From positions 3,720,001-3,784,000 of the forward strand of contig NZ_JAFBCD010000001.1 in the NCBI RefSeq assembly GCF_016907545.1: DNA of 64,000 nt, in the 5' to 3' direction. Shown here one piece after another: positions 42,414-50,784 of the stretch (position 1 is its first letter; each line of letters opens with the position of its first letter). The notes under the pieces were generated by a model. That model was given only the letters and a program-made list of their open reading frames with translations. It was not told where the DNA came from and did no database searches. A program made the position numbers and the translations under genes. This DNA is from Paenarthrobacter ilicis. Its GTDB lineage: Bacteria > Actinomycetota > Actinomycetes > Actinomycetales > Micrococcaceae.

Positions 42414-43142
42414 CGTTGACGGGAGTTGCTCAAAGGCCGGACGGGCAAACCAATAGCCTTGGAAAAGTTCCACGCCGGCCTCCTTGAGAGTCAGGAACTC
42501 GGCTTCGGTTTCGACGCCTTCCGCCAGAATCCTGATATTGAGTTCCCTGCCTATCTGGATCATGCCCGCCACTACTGCCCGACGAGCGCGGCTGGCGTCG
42601 ATGCCCCGGATGAGCTCCATGTCCAGCTTGATCAGGTCCGGTTGGAAATCGACCAGCAACCCCAACCCGGCATGGCCGGCTCCAAAATCGTCCACTGCCG
42701 TGACAAACCCCTGCTTGCGATACTCCGTGACTATTGCCCGGAGATGGGCGGGGTCGGACACCTTCTCGTTCTCAGTGAACTCAAACATGATGGAAGACGC
42801 AGGGAATCCACATCGCTGGGCAGCCCGCAGCGTGGCTTTGAGGCAAGCGGCAGGTTCATACACCGCGTTGGGCATGAAGTTGATGGAGAGCATCAAGTCT
42901 TCCCCCGGAGGGAACAGTGCGGATGCCAGCTCAATCGCTTTGACGCGGCACTGCTGATCAAAACGGTACTTTTGCGCGGGGGTTACCTTAGCCAGAACTT
43001 CCGGCGCTCCCTCCCCGCCCACTCCGCGGACCAACGCCTCATAGCCCCACACGCGGTCCGCAACGGAGTCATAAATCGGTTGGAACGCCATGCTGAAGTC
43101 AACGTCAAGAGTTTCAGGGCCCGAGCAACCCGCACATGTCAT
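42390..43142 (-). CDS. EAL domain cyclic-di-GMP phosphodiesterase
   Basis: A stand-alone 250-residue EAL domain. All catalytic motifs are visible: EALVRG (E35), SINFMPN (Asn), MFEFTENE (Glu), VDDFGAGHAGL (DDFG), LIKLD (Lys), LAEGVET (Glu) and FQGYWFARP (Gln), so it should hydrolyse c-di-GMP. There is no GGDEF or recognisable sensor; the short N-terminus has CAGC. ATG 43142 has AGGTGG at seven bases, and the longer open frame runs towards the mycothione reductase gene. Output process unknown. Confidence 0.88.
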   Translation of the reverse strand: MTCAGCSGPETLDVDFSMAFQPIYDSVADRVWGYEALVRGVGGEGAPEVLAKVTPAQKYRFDQQCRVKAIELASALFPPGEDLMLSINFMPNAVYEPAACLKATLRAAQRCGFPASSIMFEFTENEKVSDPAHLRAIVTEYRKQGFVTAVDDFGAGHAGLGLLVDFQPDLIKLDMELIRGIDASRARRAVVAGMIQIGRELNIRILAEGVETEAEFLTLKEAGVELFQGYWFARPAFEQLPSTQRTRRLP

Positions 43143-43191
43143 GACCGGGCCACCTGATGGAGCGCGGCCAGGGCAGCGCGGCGACTGGAGA

Positions 43192-44601
43192 TCAGCTGAA
43201 CTCCAGTCCGAGCACCGCATTCTCGGTTACCTCGGGAAGTGCCGGATGAATCCAGTACTGCTTCTCCGCGAAATCACGGAGATCCAGGTCATAGGCCAGG
43301 ACGGTAATCATCTGCTGGATCAGCGTTGATGCCTGCGGGCCCAGGTAGTGGGCTCCCAAGAGCTTGCCGGTATCGCGATCAGCCACGAGTTTGCAGATCC
43401 CGGTGGTGTCTTCAAGGGCCCAGCCATAGGCAACGTCACCGTAGTTCTGCACTTTGGTAGTTACGTTGTGGCCCGCTTGGCGGGCTTGCGATTCCGTCAT
43501 TCCCACGGTGGCCACCTGGGGATGGGTGAAGGTGGCGGCCGGAACGTTGCTGTGGGGCATCGTCTTCAGGCTGCCGGGGTTGAGGAGGTTGTGCTTTACC
43601 GCGCGCATCTCGGCGTTGGCCACGTGCTTGAGCATGTAGGGGGATGAGACATCCCCCAAGGCCCACACACCCTCGGCGGACGTGGACCGTCCGTACTGGT
43701 CAACATCAACCCGGCCGTCGTCGGTCATTGCTACTCCCCCGGACGCCAAGTCCAGGCGGTCCCCGTTGGGAATACGGCCGGCGGCGACCAACAGCACCTC
43801 CCCCGTGGCGGAGGAACCGTCGTCGAGCCTGACAGTGACGCCATCGGCGCCCTGTTCAACTCCCGTGGTGGTCCGCCCGGCCCTGACATCAAACCGCTCC
43901 ACGGCCAGGTCATTGAACCTGCGGTGGAGATCCTCGTCCAGGTAGCCCAGGAGGGTGGACCGGGCAATGATGGTCACCGCGCAGCCGAGGGCGTCAAAAA
44001 CATGGGCCATTTCCATGGCGATGTAACCGCCGCCGATGATCACCATGGACTTGGGCAGCTCCGGCAGCCGCATGATGTCCTGGTTGGTGTAGTAGCGGAC
44101 CCCCGAATCGGAGATGACGTCCGGGATCATGGGGCGCGAGCCTGCAGCGATGACAATCCGCTCCCCCGAGATGGTTTTTTGCTGGTCACCCTGGCCTGTT
44201 CGCAGGGTTCGTTCGCCAACAAACACAGCGTGCTGGTCATAGACGTCAATGGTGGGAGTTTCCGGACCCCGCCGGTATTCCTCTCCGGCAGCAGCGATCG
44301 GATCGATCCGATCGTCAAAAATGCGAGCCACCATTCCTTGCCAGTCCACGGAATTGACCTGGGCATCAAGGCCCAACCGTCCGGACTCCGCAGTCTCAAG
44401 GGCAGTATCAGCCGTGAGCACGAACATCTTGGAGGGAATGCATCCGACGTTGAGGCAGGTGCCGCCGAAGGTGCCCTCCTCGATGATGGCGATCTTCTGG
44501 TCCCCGAATTCGGGCCCGGGAATGGAATTGCCGGATCCTGTGCCAATGATGACGAGGTCGTAATGATGGTCCACGGTGGTGGCGCCGGAAGCAGAGTGCA
44601 T
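43192..44601 (-). CDS. mtr: Mycothione reductase
   Basis: FAD-dependent disulfide reductase that regenerates mycothiol with NADPH. The 469-residue protein has LVIIGTGSGNS for FAD, the redox pair C49/C54 in GGTCLNVGCIPSKM, VIIGGGYIAMEMA for NADPH near 180, GDVSSPYMLKHVA near 310 and the interface active site H452-x4-E457 in IHPALPEV. SGNSIPGPEFGDQKIAII is typical of Mtr rather than lipoamide dehydrogenase. ATG 44601 has AGGA upstream; a GTG 36 bases earlier is an alternative. Confidence 0.92.
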   Translation of the reverse strand: MHSASGATTVDHHYDLVIIGTGSGNSIPGPEFGDQKIAIIEEGTFGGTCLNVGCIPSKMFVLTADTALETAESGRLGLDAQVNSVDWQGMVARIFDDRIDPIAAAGEEYRRGPETPTIDVYDQHAVFVGERTLRTGQGDQQKTISGERIVIAAGSRPMIPDVISDSGVRYYTNQDIMRLPELPKSMVIIGGGYIAMEMAHVFDALGCAVTIIARSTLLGYLDEDLHRRFNDLAVERFDVRAGRTTTGVEQGADGVTVRLDDGSSATGEVLLVAAGRIPNGDRLDLASGGVAMTDDGRVDVDQYGRSTSAEGVWALGDVSSPYMLKHVANAEMRAVKHNLLNPGSLKTMPHSNVPAATFTHPQVATVGMTESQARQAGHNVTTKVQNYGDVAYGWALEDTTGICKLVADRDTGKLLGAHYLGPQASTLIQQMITVLAYDLDLRDFAEKQYWIHPALPEVTENAVLGLEFS

Positions 44602-44655
44602 GGAAGGTCCTAACTCCAATGGAGGGTCCTCCAACACTACTAAACGAAGACCCTG

Positions 44656-45462
44656 CTAAGTCTTCAGTGTCCTGGCCTTGACCATCAGGAAGACACCGTA
44701 AGCGATGAGTCCCACGGCCACCGCTGCCAGCAAGTAGGGCCCGTACGGCTGTTCCTTGAGGGCCTTCAGGCTGCCGTCCAGTCCCGTGGACTGCTCGGGT
44801 TGGGCGCGGACCGCGGCGATCACCACCAGCAGGCCCACCAGGAACAGGGCTATGCCCTTGGCGATGTAGCCCACCACGCCCACTCCCCTTTGGACCTTGC
44901 GCACTGTCTGCCCGCTGGACAGCTGCAGATCCTTTGTGAAGGTTTTCCTGAATCCACGCACCGCAAACACCACTCCGGTGATGGCTATGGCGGCGCCCAC
45001 CGCCACCAGCAGGAACACCCCGAATGGCGCCTTCATGAGGGCGGCTGTCCCATCGGTGCTGGACTCACGGCTGCTCTGGCCGTTGCCCATCACGAAGGAA
45101 ACGATCGTGGCGGCCAATCCCGCGAACACAACGGCTTGGCCGGCGGCGGAAAGCCGTTTAGTGAGTTTGTTGTCGGACTGGTTCCGGTAGCCAAGGACCG
45201 CGTTGCCCAGTTGCCACAGCGCCAGGACGGCGCAAGCGGCGAAGCAGGCCCAGAGAAGAACCGGACCCACAGGTTGGCTGGCAAGTGAGGCAACAGCCCC
45301 GGAAACGTCGGCTTCACCGCTGCCCCCACCCACCGCGAGTTGAAGTGCGATCACACCGATCAACAGATGCAGCAACCCGCTGACGGCAAAGCCGGCCCGG
45401 GCCACCATTGCAAAGGCATGCGAGTTCGAAGCCTCCTCGGCCACGTCAGCAGCCTTTTTCAT
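44656..45462 (-). CDS. DUF1206 domain-containing membrane protein
   Basis: A 268-residue protein with three repeated units of two helices each (ARAGFAVSGLLHLLIGVIALQLA; SAAGQAVVFAGLAATIVSFVMG; GVVGYIAKGIALFLVGLLVVIAAV and their partners), which is the DUF1206 pattern; function unknown. The start is uncertain: ATG 45462 has GAGGAG adjacent and AAGGAGG further upstream, while GTG 45444 is possible. It precedes nothing closely and follows mtr by divergent-free spacing of 54 bp. Confidence 0.85.
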   Translation of the reverse strand: MKKAADVAEEASNSHAFAMVARAGFAVSGLLHLLIGVIALQLAVGGGSGEADVSGAVASLASQPVGPVLLWACFAACAVLALWQLGNAVLGYRNQSDNKLTKRLSAAGQAVVFAGLAATIVSFVMGNGQSSRESSTDGTAALMKAPFGVFLLVAVGAAIAITGVVFAVRGFRKTFTKDLQLSSGQTVRKVQRGVGVVGYIAKGIALFLVGLLVVIAAVRAQPEQSTGLDGSLKALKEQPYGPYLLAAVAVGLIAYGVFLMVKARTLKT

Positions 45463-45572
45463 CTCCTCTTTGATGACACGCCTCCTTGGTAACGGACTGC
45501 ACACCATGGTGCCACCGGAAGCACTTCAAAACCACGAGGCGGCGCCCACCGCCCTGGTTCTGGAGGAAGGGC

Positions 45573-45776
45573 CTAGAAACCTACTACTGACTGCGGCCAG
45601 ATACTCCGGAGTCCAGCACCCAAGGGATTGTATTGTTCACGCACTGTGACCACGGCCCGTGCTTGGCCGGCCACGTCGCCAACAGCCAGCATGCCGTCCG
45701 ATGCACCCGAACGGGACTCGGACCTGGTGTAGGCGGCGCCGGAGTTGATGGACGAATCGGTGATTTGGTCAGGCAT
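45573..45776 (-). CDS. Small hypothetical protein
   Basis: A 67-residue frame from ATG 45776 with AAGGA eight bases upstream. It reads as Ser/Thr/Gly-rich, ending AVVTVREQYNPLGAGLRSIWPQSVVGF. I do not recognise it. The ribosome site and reasonable codon positions support a gene, but a shifted frame overlaps and the evidence is thin. Confidence 0.42.
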   Translation of the reverse strand: MPDQITDSSINSGAAYTRSESRSGASDGMLAVGDVAGQARAVVTVREQYNPLGAGLRSIWPQSVVGF

Positions 45777-46003
45777 GGCAGCTGTCCTTCCGGGAGTTCC
45801 CTCAACCGTGATGGCTGATGCTTCAACCATGGTGCGGGGTACTCAAGAACAACGCCGGGTCATCTCAAGATTGGCTCAAGGTTTATGGATCACGACGGCG
45901 GCTGGAGCCTGGGGGTACAGCCCACCGTTGGAACGGAAGGGAAAGGAGCCGGTAGCCACGCTGCTGGACCGCCGCCTCCCGGTTTATCCCGGGTTCGGCG
46001 TCG

Positions 46004-46288
46004 TCAGCCGATCAGTTTTTCCAGTTCCGCGAACGGCAAACCGGAGGCGATGGAAAGATCCGGGAGCCCAGCCCCCGCCGCCGCGGCGTCGCGCAGGGCC
46101 TGAAGCAGATCGTCCTGGGCCGAATCCATTTCCCACTGCAGGCTTTCCACCCGCGCCGAGGCGGTCCACACTTCGCCCAGGAAGCCGGTCCTGACGGCTG
46201 GCGCCGTGTGCACGGTCAGTTCCGCGTGCCCCTGCAGGACGTCGGAAATCGTTCCGTTCTGCACTTCTCCGCTGATTACCGCAGTCAT
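46004..46288 (-). CDS. Hypothetical protein divergent from the Asp23 cluster
   Basis: A 94-residue soluble protein. A beta-rich first half (VISGEVQNGTISDVLQGHAELTVHT) is followed by helices (ESLQWEMDSAQDDLLQALRDAAAAGAGLPDLSIASGLPFAELEKLI), the last part resembling a small HTH. ATG 46288 has GGAAGGG six bases upstream. It faces the Asp23 cluster across 200 bp of AT-rich DNA containing inverted repeats, so shared control is plausible. Family unknown. Confidence 0.66.
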   Translation of the reverse strand: MTAVISGEVQNGTISDVLQGHAELTVHTAPAVRTGFLGEVWTASARVESLQWEMDSAQDDLLQALRDAAAAGAGLPDLSIASGLPFAELEKLIG

Positions 46289-46308
46289 GTGAAGCCCTTC
46301 CGTTGCGT

Positions 46309-46347
46309 TTTACCTTGAAAGACTAGTTATATGTCAGTCTAGGTAAA
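46309..46347. promoter_or_regulatory. Nested inverted repeats in the divergent region before the Asp23 cluster
   Basis: TTTACCT (46309-46315) and AGGTAAA (46341-46347) enclose AGACT (46320-46324) and AGTCT (46336-46340), with a four-base offset on the left. A second repeat, CTTTTTTG / CAAAAAAG, lies at 46375-46408. Both are AT-rich in a GC-rich genome and lie 80-180 bp before the first Asp23 gene. Operator or promoter function is likely but unproved. Confidence 0.5.
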
Positions 46348-46489
46348 TGCGCTACTCCATGTCGCTCGGAAGTACTTTTTTGAACATGATGCAGGTCACA
46401 CAAAAAAGAGCGTGAGGATTCGCGTGCCGGACCCGTCTTATTCATGAAGGCGCAAACAGCGCCCCATACAACGCATAGGAGTGAATGCA

Positions 46490-46978
46490 ATGACCAACCA
46501 GACGCACACCCCCGCAGACGTACCCGCCAAGAACACCGCAGCCACCGCACCGGAGCAGCACACGGGTTCCGAGCTCAGCAAGGGCAAGGACGGCCGGGGC
46601 GCAACCACGGTTGCTGACGGCGTTGTAGCCAAGATCGCAGGCATCGCCATCCAGGAGATCCCCGGCGTACACGCCCTGGGCGGCGGCGCAGCCCGGGCCA
46701 TCGGAAACCTCCGCGAGAAGGTAGGCCAGAAGGACCTCACACAGGGCGTGAGCGTTGAAGTAGGCCAGACCCAGGTTGCCGTGGACGTGACCTTGGTGGT
46801 CGAGTACCCGCACCCCCTCCAGGAAGTCGCCGACGCCGCACGTGACGCCGTCTACAACGCCATCGAAGACCTGGTGGGCATGGAAGTCACCGAAGTGAAC
46901 ATCACCATCACCGACATCCACGTTCCGTCCGAGGACAATGACGACGATGACGCCGACCGTGAGCCGAGGGTCGCATGA
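46490..46978 (+). CDS. Asp23/Gls24 family envelope stress response protein
   Basis: A 162-residue protein with a disordered N-terminus and one Asp23 domain: GRGATTVADGVVAKIAGIAIQEIPGVHALGGG around 38-69, then GVSVEVGQTQVAVDVTLVVEYPHPLQEVADAARDAVYNAIEDLVGMEVTEVNITITDIHV. In Staphylococcus, Asp23 is a major membrane-tethered cell-envelope stress protein. ATG 46490 has ATAGGAGT seven bases upstream. It heads a five-gene ATGA-coupled run that ends with an AmaP-like anchor, the protein that tethers Asp23. Confidence 0.9.
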   Translation: MTNQTHTPADVPAKNTAATAPEQHTGSELSKGKDGRGATTVADGVVAKIAGIAIQEIPGVHALGGGAARAIGNLREKVGQKDLTQGVSVEVGQTQVAVDVTLVVEYPHPLQEVADAARDAVYNAIEDLVGMEVTEVNITITDIHVPSEDNDDDDADREPRVA

Positions 46979-47166
46979 GCCCCACAGTATCCGGCCTGGC
47001 AATAGGCGCGGTCCTGGCCATCGTTGGGCTGGCATTCGGATTCTGGGGAATGCTGCTGACAGCACTCTTCATGGGCATCGGAGCGGTCCTGGGCCGGTCC
47101 GCCGAGGGAAAGCTTGACCTTCGCGGGGTGCTGGACGCCCTCCGGGGCAAGCGCTCCTCCACATGA
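46975..47166 (+). CDS. Small DUF2273-like membrane protein
   Basis: A 63-residue protein with two helices (VSGLAIGAVLAIVGLAFGFWGMLL and TALFMGIGAVLGRSA) and a short polar tail (LRGVLDALRGKRSS). It matches the small membrane protein (DUF2273-like) that accompanies Asp23 genes. Coupled at both ends by ATGA overlaps. Probably a membrane partner of the Asp23 assembly. Confidence 0.78.
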   Translation: MSPTVSGLAIGAVLAIVGLAFGFWGMLLTALFMGIGAVLGRSAEGKLDLRGVLDALRGKRSST

Positions 47167-47513
47167 CCAGGGCAGGCCACACCCGGATCGCCCGGACAGC
47201 CCTGCAGAAGACAGTGGAAGCGATCGCGGCCCGCGCTTACCGCGTGGACGTGAACAGCGTCAAAGCCGACCTGGATGACGACTCCGGAAAACTCGGCGTC
47301 AGCATCTCCGTGAAGCTGGCCATGCCACTGCTGCAGGCAACGGGCAGTTCCGCAGGGAACTCCCCGCGGGCCACGGTCTTCGAGAAAGCACAGGCAGTGC
47401 GGACGGAACTCGTGGCCCGCGGTCGGGAACTGACGGGCATGGAACTGGGACGCGTGGACATCAGGCTCCTGGGAGCCAAGACACAACAGCCAAAGGAAGG
47501 GAGAGTGCAATGA
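47163..47513 (+). CDS. Asp23-like protein, second copy
   Basis: A 116-residue soluble protein with alternating beta and helix: RIARTALQKTVEAIAARAYRVDVNSVKADLDDDSGKLGVSISVKLAMPLL, then ATVFEKAQAVRTELVARGRELTGMELGRVDIRLLGA. The fold order is that of Asp23/Gls24, but the N-terminal GxxxVAxGVV motif is missing. Third gene of the coupled run; probably part of the same membrane-associated complex. Confidence 0.72.
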   Translation: MTRAGHTRIARTALQKTVEAIAARAYRVDVNSVKADLDDDSGKLGVSISVKLAMPLLQATGSSAGNSPRATVFEKAQAVRTELVARGRELTGMELGRVDIRLLGAKTQQPKEGRVQ

Positions 47514-48091
47514 GCCAGGACCGGATCCTCCGGCGCATGGTCCGCAGGGAAACCCACTCCTCGCGGGCGCTGGCCTCGGTAATAGCGGCAAGCATCCTGA
47601 TCGTCACCTTCCTTTGGCTGGCACTGGAGTACATCCTCTGGTTGCTCAAGGACCAGCCCCTGTTGGCCAGCCCCGCCCAGATGCTGAAGTGGCTGGTGGA
47701 CCTTCCGGCCACCACCCTTCCCGCGGGCATGGTTGCCACAGGAGCGGGGCTTGGCATTGTGGGACTCCTGGTCATCGGATTGGCCGTGGGCAGGGGACGC
47801 AGGTCACGGCGTGCGCTCGCCAGCGAGCGCACGGCCACGGTAGTGGACGACGAAGTGATCGCCGCAGCAGTTTCGAGCAAGTCGCGGCTGGCTGCGGGCC
47901 TGGCCCCCGGCCAGGTGACAACCACCGTTGGCAACCGATCCGTACGCGTCCAGGTGCGTCCGACGTCGGGCGTCACCATGGACCTTGACTCGGTCAAAAA
48001 GGTGCTCGACGACGAACTGGCCACCTACGCGCTGGACCGTCAGGTCACCCCGAACGTCCGGGTATTGAACGAAGGGGTGGTAGGACAATGA
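47510..48091 (+). CDS. DUF6286-like membrane protein of the Asp23 cluster
   Basis: A 193-residue protein with two N-terminal helices (SVIAASILIVTFLWLALEYILWLL and MVATGAGLGIVGLLVIGLAVG) and a C-terminal cytoplasmic domain with VRVQVRPTSGVTMDLDSVKKVLDDELATYAL, a DUF6286 pattern similar in layout to AmaP. ATGA overlaps join it to both neighbours. Likely a second membrane anchor for Asp23 proteins. Confidence 0.76.
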   Translation: MSQDRILRRMVRRETHSSRALASVIAASILIVTFLWLALEYILWLLKDQPLLASPAQMLKWLVDLPATTLPAGMVATGAGLGIVGLLVIGLAVGRGRRSRRALASERTATVVDDEVIAAAVSSKSRLAAGLAPGQVTTTVGNRSVRVQVRPTSGVTMDLDSVKKVLDDELATYALDRQVTPNVRVLNEGVVGQ

Positions 48092-48693
48092 GGCAGACCA
48101 ACCGGGCTTTGAACCGCCTCCTGTTGGCCCTTCTGGGAATAGTACTGCTGGGAGCCGGAGCCGCACTGATCGCGGCCGGAACCATCCCGGGAGTGGCCAC
48201 CACGTGGGCGGACATCGGAAAGAACGTCACAGAGCAGGTCCGCACCCTGGCCACCACCGCTCCCTTGCCGGAGCCGGTACGGAGCTGGTGGCTGGTAGCC
48301 GGCGTCGTGATCCTCCTCATCGGAGCCGTGCTGGGCGCCGCCTGGCTCGCAGCACAAGGCGGAGGCCGCACCCCGCGGGCAGCAGAGAAGTCCGAGGGCT
48401 CCGACGGGCGGACGGTAGTGGATGTGGGACTGATCTCCTCCGCCGTCCAGGAGGCCCTGAGCGGTAACCGCGATGTCTTGGCATCCTCCGTTTCGGCCTG
48501 GGAAACCCGGCGCGGAACAGCACTGAAGCTCCGCATGGAAGCCCGCCAAGGAACCTCCCCCCGGGAATTGGCGGACACCGCTGAGCAGCTGGTCAAGGAA
48601 ATCGATGCATGGTTGGGCCATCCAATGCCAGTGCTGGTGCGAATCACCAGTGGCGCCCGTGCCAAGGTGTCCGGTTCCCGCCGTGCCAACTGA
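48088..48693 (+). CDS. AmaP-like alkaline-shock membrane anchor protein
   Basis: A 201-residue protein with two helices (LLLALLGIVLLGAGAALIAAG; SWWLVAGVVILLIGAVLGAAWLAAQ) separated by an external loop, and a cytoplasmic beta-helix domain ending ELADTAEQLVKEIDAWLGHPMPVLVRI. This is the arrangement of AmaP, which binds Asp23 at the membrane in Staphylococcus. Last of the five-gene coupled run. Confidence 0.78.
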   Translation: MRQTNRALNRLLLALLGIVLLGAGAALIAAGTIPGVATTWADIGKNVTEQVRTLATTAPLPEPVRSWWLVAGVVILLIGAVLGAAWLAAQGGGRTPRAAEKSEGSDGRTVVDVGLISSAVQEALSGNRDVLASSVSAWETRRGTALKLRMEARQGTSPRELADTAEQLVKEIDAWLGHPMPVLVRITSGARAKVSGSRRAN

Positions 48694-48769
48694 CCCGGCA
48701 ACAACAGCTTTTCACCTGAAAGAACGCATCACCCCCGGTGACTGCGCATCACACCAGAAAGGGAACACC

Positions 48770-49000
48770 ATGGGAATCAACGACAAGATCAACAACGCAG
48801 CTACAGAGCACCTGGGCGCCGCCAAGGAAGGCGCCGGCAAGCTCACCGGCGATTCCACCCTTGAGCGTGAAGGTCAGCAGGACCAGGCGCAGGCCAAGGT
48901 CCAGCAGGCCGGCGAGAAGGTGAAGGACGCTGCTGCGGACATCACCGAGAACATCAAGGAAGCTGCCCAGAAGATCAAAGAGGGCTTCAGCAAGAAGTAG
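48770..49000 (+). CDS. CsbD family stress protein
   Basis: A 76-residue hydrophilic helical protein. INDKINNAATEHLGAAKEGAGKLTGDSTLEREGQQDQAQAKVQQAGEKVKDAA is the CsbD signature of repeated helix segments. Members are strongly induced by general stress; the biochemical role is unknown. ATG 48770 has AAAGGGAA upstream. It lies 76 bp after the anchor gene. A long-loop hairpin at 49009-49056 (CCGGGACGG / CCGTCCCGG) may end the transcript. Confidence 0.9.
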   Translation: MGINDKINNAATEHLGAAKEGAGKLTGDSTLEREGQQDQAQAKVQQAGEKVKDAAADITENIKEAAQKIKEGFSKK

Positions 49001-49128
49001 CTTCTCCCCCGGGACGGTTTCGCTGACCATGCACATGGCCGGCGGGGCCGTCCCGGCCTTGTTCCCCTCCCCGGTTGACGCCCACGGAGGATCACCCCTA
49101 ACCCCGCACACAGGAAGGCAGGACTAAC

Positions 49129-49713
49129 GTGACTGGATCACCAGCAGCCCGGTACCAGCTTGAACTGGTGCCCGACGCCCTGCTGGCCGGCCGCGCCGTG
49201 GATGGCGATACCGCCGCCTTTGAAGCGTTGGCCAGGCGCCACGGTCCGCTGATGCGGGCCACCGCCCGGCGGTTGACCGGTTCCCTGGCTGATGCTGACG
49301 ACGTTGTGCAGGAGTCCTTGGTACAGGCATGGAAGCAACTGGATACCCTCCGGGATCCGGCGGCGGTGAAGGGCTGGTTGATGCGGATTGTGGGCAGCCG
49401 AAGCATTGACCACCTGCGCAAGCGCCGCAACCACGTTGACCTTGACGATGCTGAGAACCAGATGGACCACGATAGGGGGCCCCGCCCCCAGGACCCGGAG
49501 TGCAGCGCTGTGAACAGTTCCCGGGTCGAGGCCCTCAAAGCAGCCCTTGCTGAGCTCCCTGAGGAACAACGGCGTTGTTGGGTACTGAAGGAATTCAATG
49601 ACCAGAGCTACGACGAGATCGCGCAGATGTTGAACATCAGCCCGGACAGTGTCCGTGGACGGCTTGCCCGCGCACGGATCACCCTTGCACGCAGGATGGA
49701 GGAATGGCGATGA
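49129..49713 (+). CDS. ECF-type RNA polymerase sigma factor
   Basis: A 194-residue sigma-70 family factor with regions 2 and 4 only. Region 2 covers DTAAFEALARRHGPLMRATARRLTGSLADADDVVQESLVQAWKQLD, with the -10 recognition part VKGWLMRIVGSRSIDHLRKRR. Region 4 covers ALAELPEEQRRCWVLKEFNDQSYDEIAQMLNISPDSVRGRLARARITL. GTG 49129 has AGGA six bases upstream. ATGA-coupled to a zinc anti-sigma-type protein, its likely antagonist. Confidence 0.92.
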   Translation: MTGSPAARYQLELVPDALLAGRAVDGDTAAFEALARRHGPLMRATARRLTGSLADADDVVQESLVQAWKQLDTLRDPAAVKGWLMRIVGSRSIDHLRKRRNHVDLDDAENQMDHDRGPRPQDPECSAVNSSRVEALKAALAELPEEQRRCWVLKEFNDQSYDEIAQMLNISPDSVRGRLARARITLARRMEEWR

Positions 49714-50312
49714 ACACCCCCGGCGACACCCTTGAATGCGGCCACAGCCTGGCAGAGTTGAGTGCCTACCTGGACACGGGAGAGATTGATGATCCCCGCC
49801 ACCTGGACAGTTGCCCTGAATGCCAGGCCGGCCTGGCATCCTTGCGCAAACTGTCCGCGTTGGGCAGCGACCTCGTCTCAGCCGACGTAGCTGAGGCGGG
49901 ATCCGGCACCGACGATTGGATGCAGTCCATACTGGACAACCTGAAGCTGGAGCTAAGGGCCGGGCGCAGCATCCCCCTTGAGGCAGAACACCCGGAAGAC
50001 ACTTTGTGGGAGACCGAAGGCTCCGTTTCGGCCCTGATCCGCTCCGTGGCTGATTCCCTGCCCGGAACCGCCGCCGGTAAATGCCGGCTCCACGGTGACG
50101 TCACTGTGCCCGGAGCACCCATCACCGTTGAGGTGGAAATTGCGGTGGTCTACGGCAATCCTTTGGTGACACGGGCCGCGGAGTTGCGGGATCAGCTGGA
50201 GGAAGCACTGTCCATTCACACAGAACTGACCATCGACGCCATCAATATCAGCGTCACCGACATCCTGGAACGCGTCGACCCACCACAATCCGACCTGGAG
50301 GAGCAGCCATGA
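49710..50312 (+). CDS. Zinc anti-sigma (ZAS) domain fused to an Asp23-like domain
   Basis: A 200-residue soluble protein. The N-terminus has the ZAS zinc motif H31-x3-C35-x2-C38 (HLDSCPEC), plus C10 upstream, typical of anti-sigma factors that bind ECF sigma factors. The C-terminal half (KCRLHGDVTVPGAPITVEVEIAVVYGNPL, then LEEALSIHTELTIDAINISVTDIL) follows the strand-helix order of Asp23 domains and ends in its typical NISVTDI strand. No membrane helix. ATG 49710 overlaps the sigma stop (ATGA). It may couple envelope stress sensing to the sigma factor. Confidence 0.8.
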   Translation: MNTPGDTLECGHSLAELSAYLDTGEIDDPRHLDSCPECQAGLASLRKLSALGSDLVSADVAEAGSGTDDWMQSILDNLKLELRAGRSIPLEAEHPEDTLWETEGSVSALIRSVADSLPGTAAGKCRLHGDVTVPGAPITVEVEIAVVYGNPLVTRAAELRDQLEEALSIHTELTIDAINISVTDILERVDPPQSDLEEQP

Positions 50313-50683
50313 CCGAGCCCTTGGAAGCGGCAGATACCAACGCTGCCACCCGCCCTCCGGCAGTAGCCTCGATTCCTGCACCAGGCCTGGCCGAGGAACT
50401 GCTGGCAGTGGTGAACGCTGTGGCGGGAGTCAGCGCCGTTTATCCGTCCCAGCCGCTCTGGCAGTCGATAGCCGGCGCCGCCATGTCCGCTGTGACCGGT
50501 GACGCCGTCCCCCTGATCGGTGTCACCGAGTCCAAGGGCGCCCTCTCCGTGAAGGCACGGATCGGCGTGTCGGCTCCGCATCCGGCGCCCGCCGTTGCCC
50601 GCGAAGTAGCCGCCGCTGTCCGCAGGCACCTCTTGCCCCGCCGCGCCGCCGTCGACGTTTCCGTGGTCCAGATGGGCCAGTAA
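50309..50683 (+). CDS. Asp23-like small protein closing the cluster
   Basis: A 124-residue protein with PAPGLAEELLAVVNAVAGVSAVYPSQPLW at the front, VTESKGALSVKARIGVSAPHPAPAVAREVAAAVRRHLL and RAAVDVSVVQMG at the end. The order of segments is again that of Asp23-like domains, though identity is low. Coupled to the ZAS fusion gene by ATGA. Likely a further subunit of the envelope assembly; not certain. Confidence 0.6.
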   Translation: MTEPLEAADTNAATRPPAVASIPAPGLAEELLAVVNAVAGVSAVYPSQPLWQSIAGAAMSAVTGDAVPLIGVTESKGALSVKARIGVSAPHPAPAVAREVAAAVRRHLLPRRAAVDVSVVQMGQ

Positions 50684-50784
50684 TTGACGTCCGCCAGGAA
50701 AGTGCCAGGGCGAAGCAGCTGGAAAGGGGCGCGTGGCCGGTAGTATCGGCAGGAACGCGGAAATGACCTGGGGGTTTGAATCTA

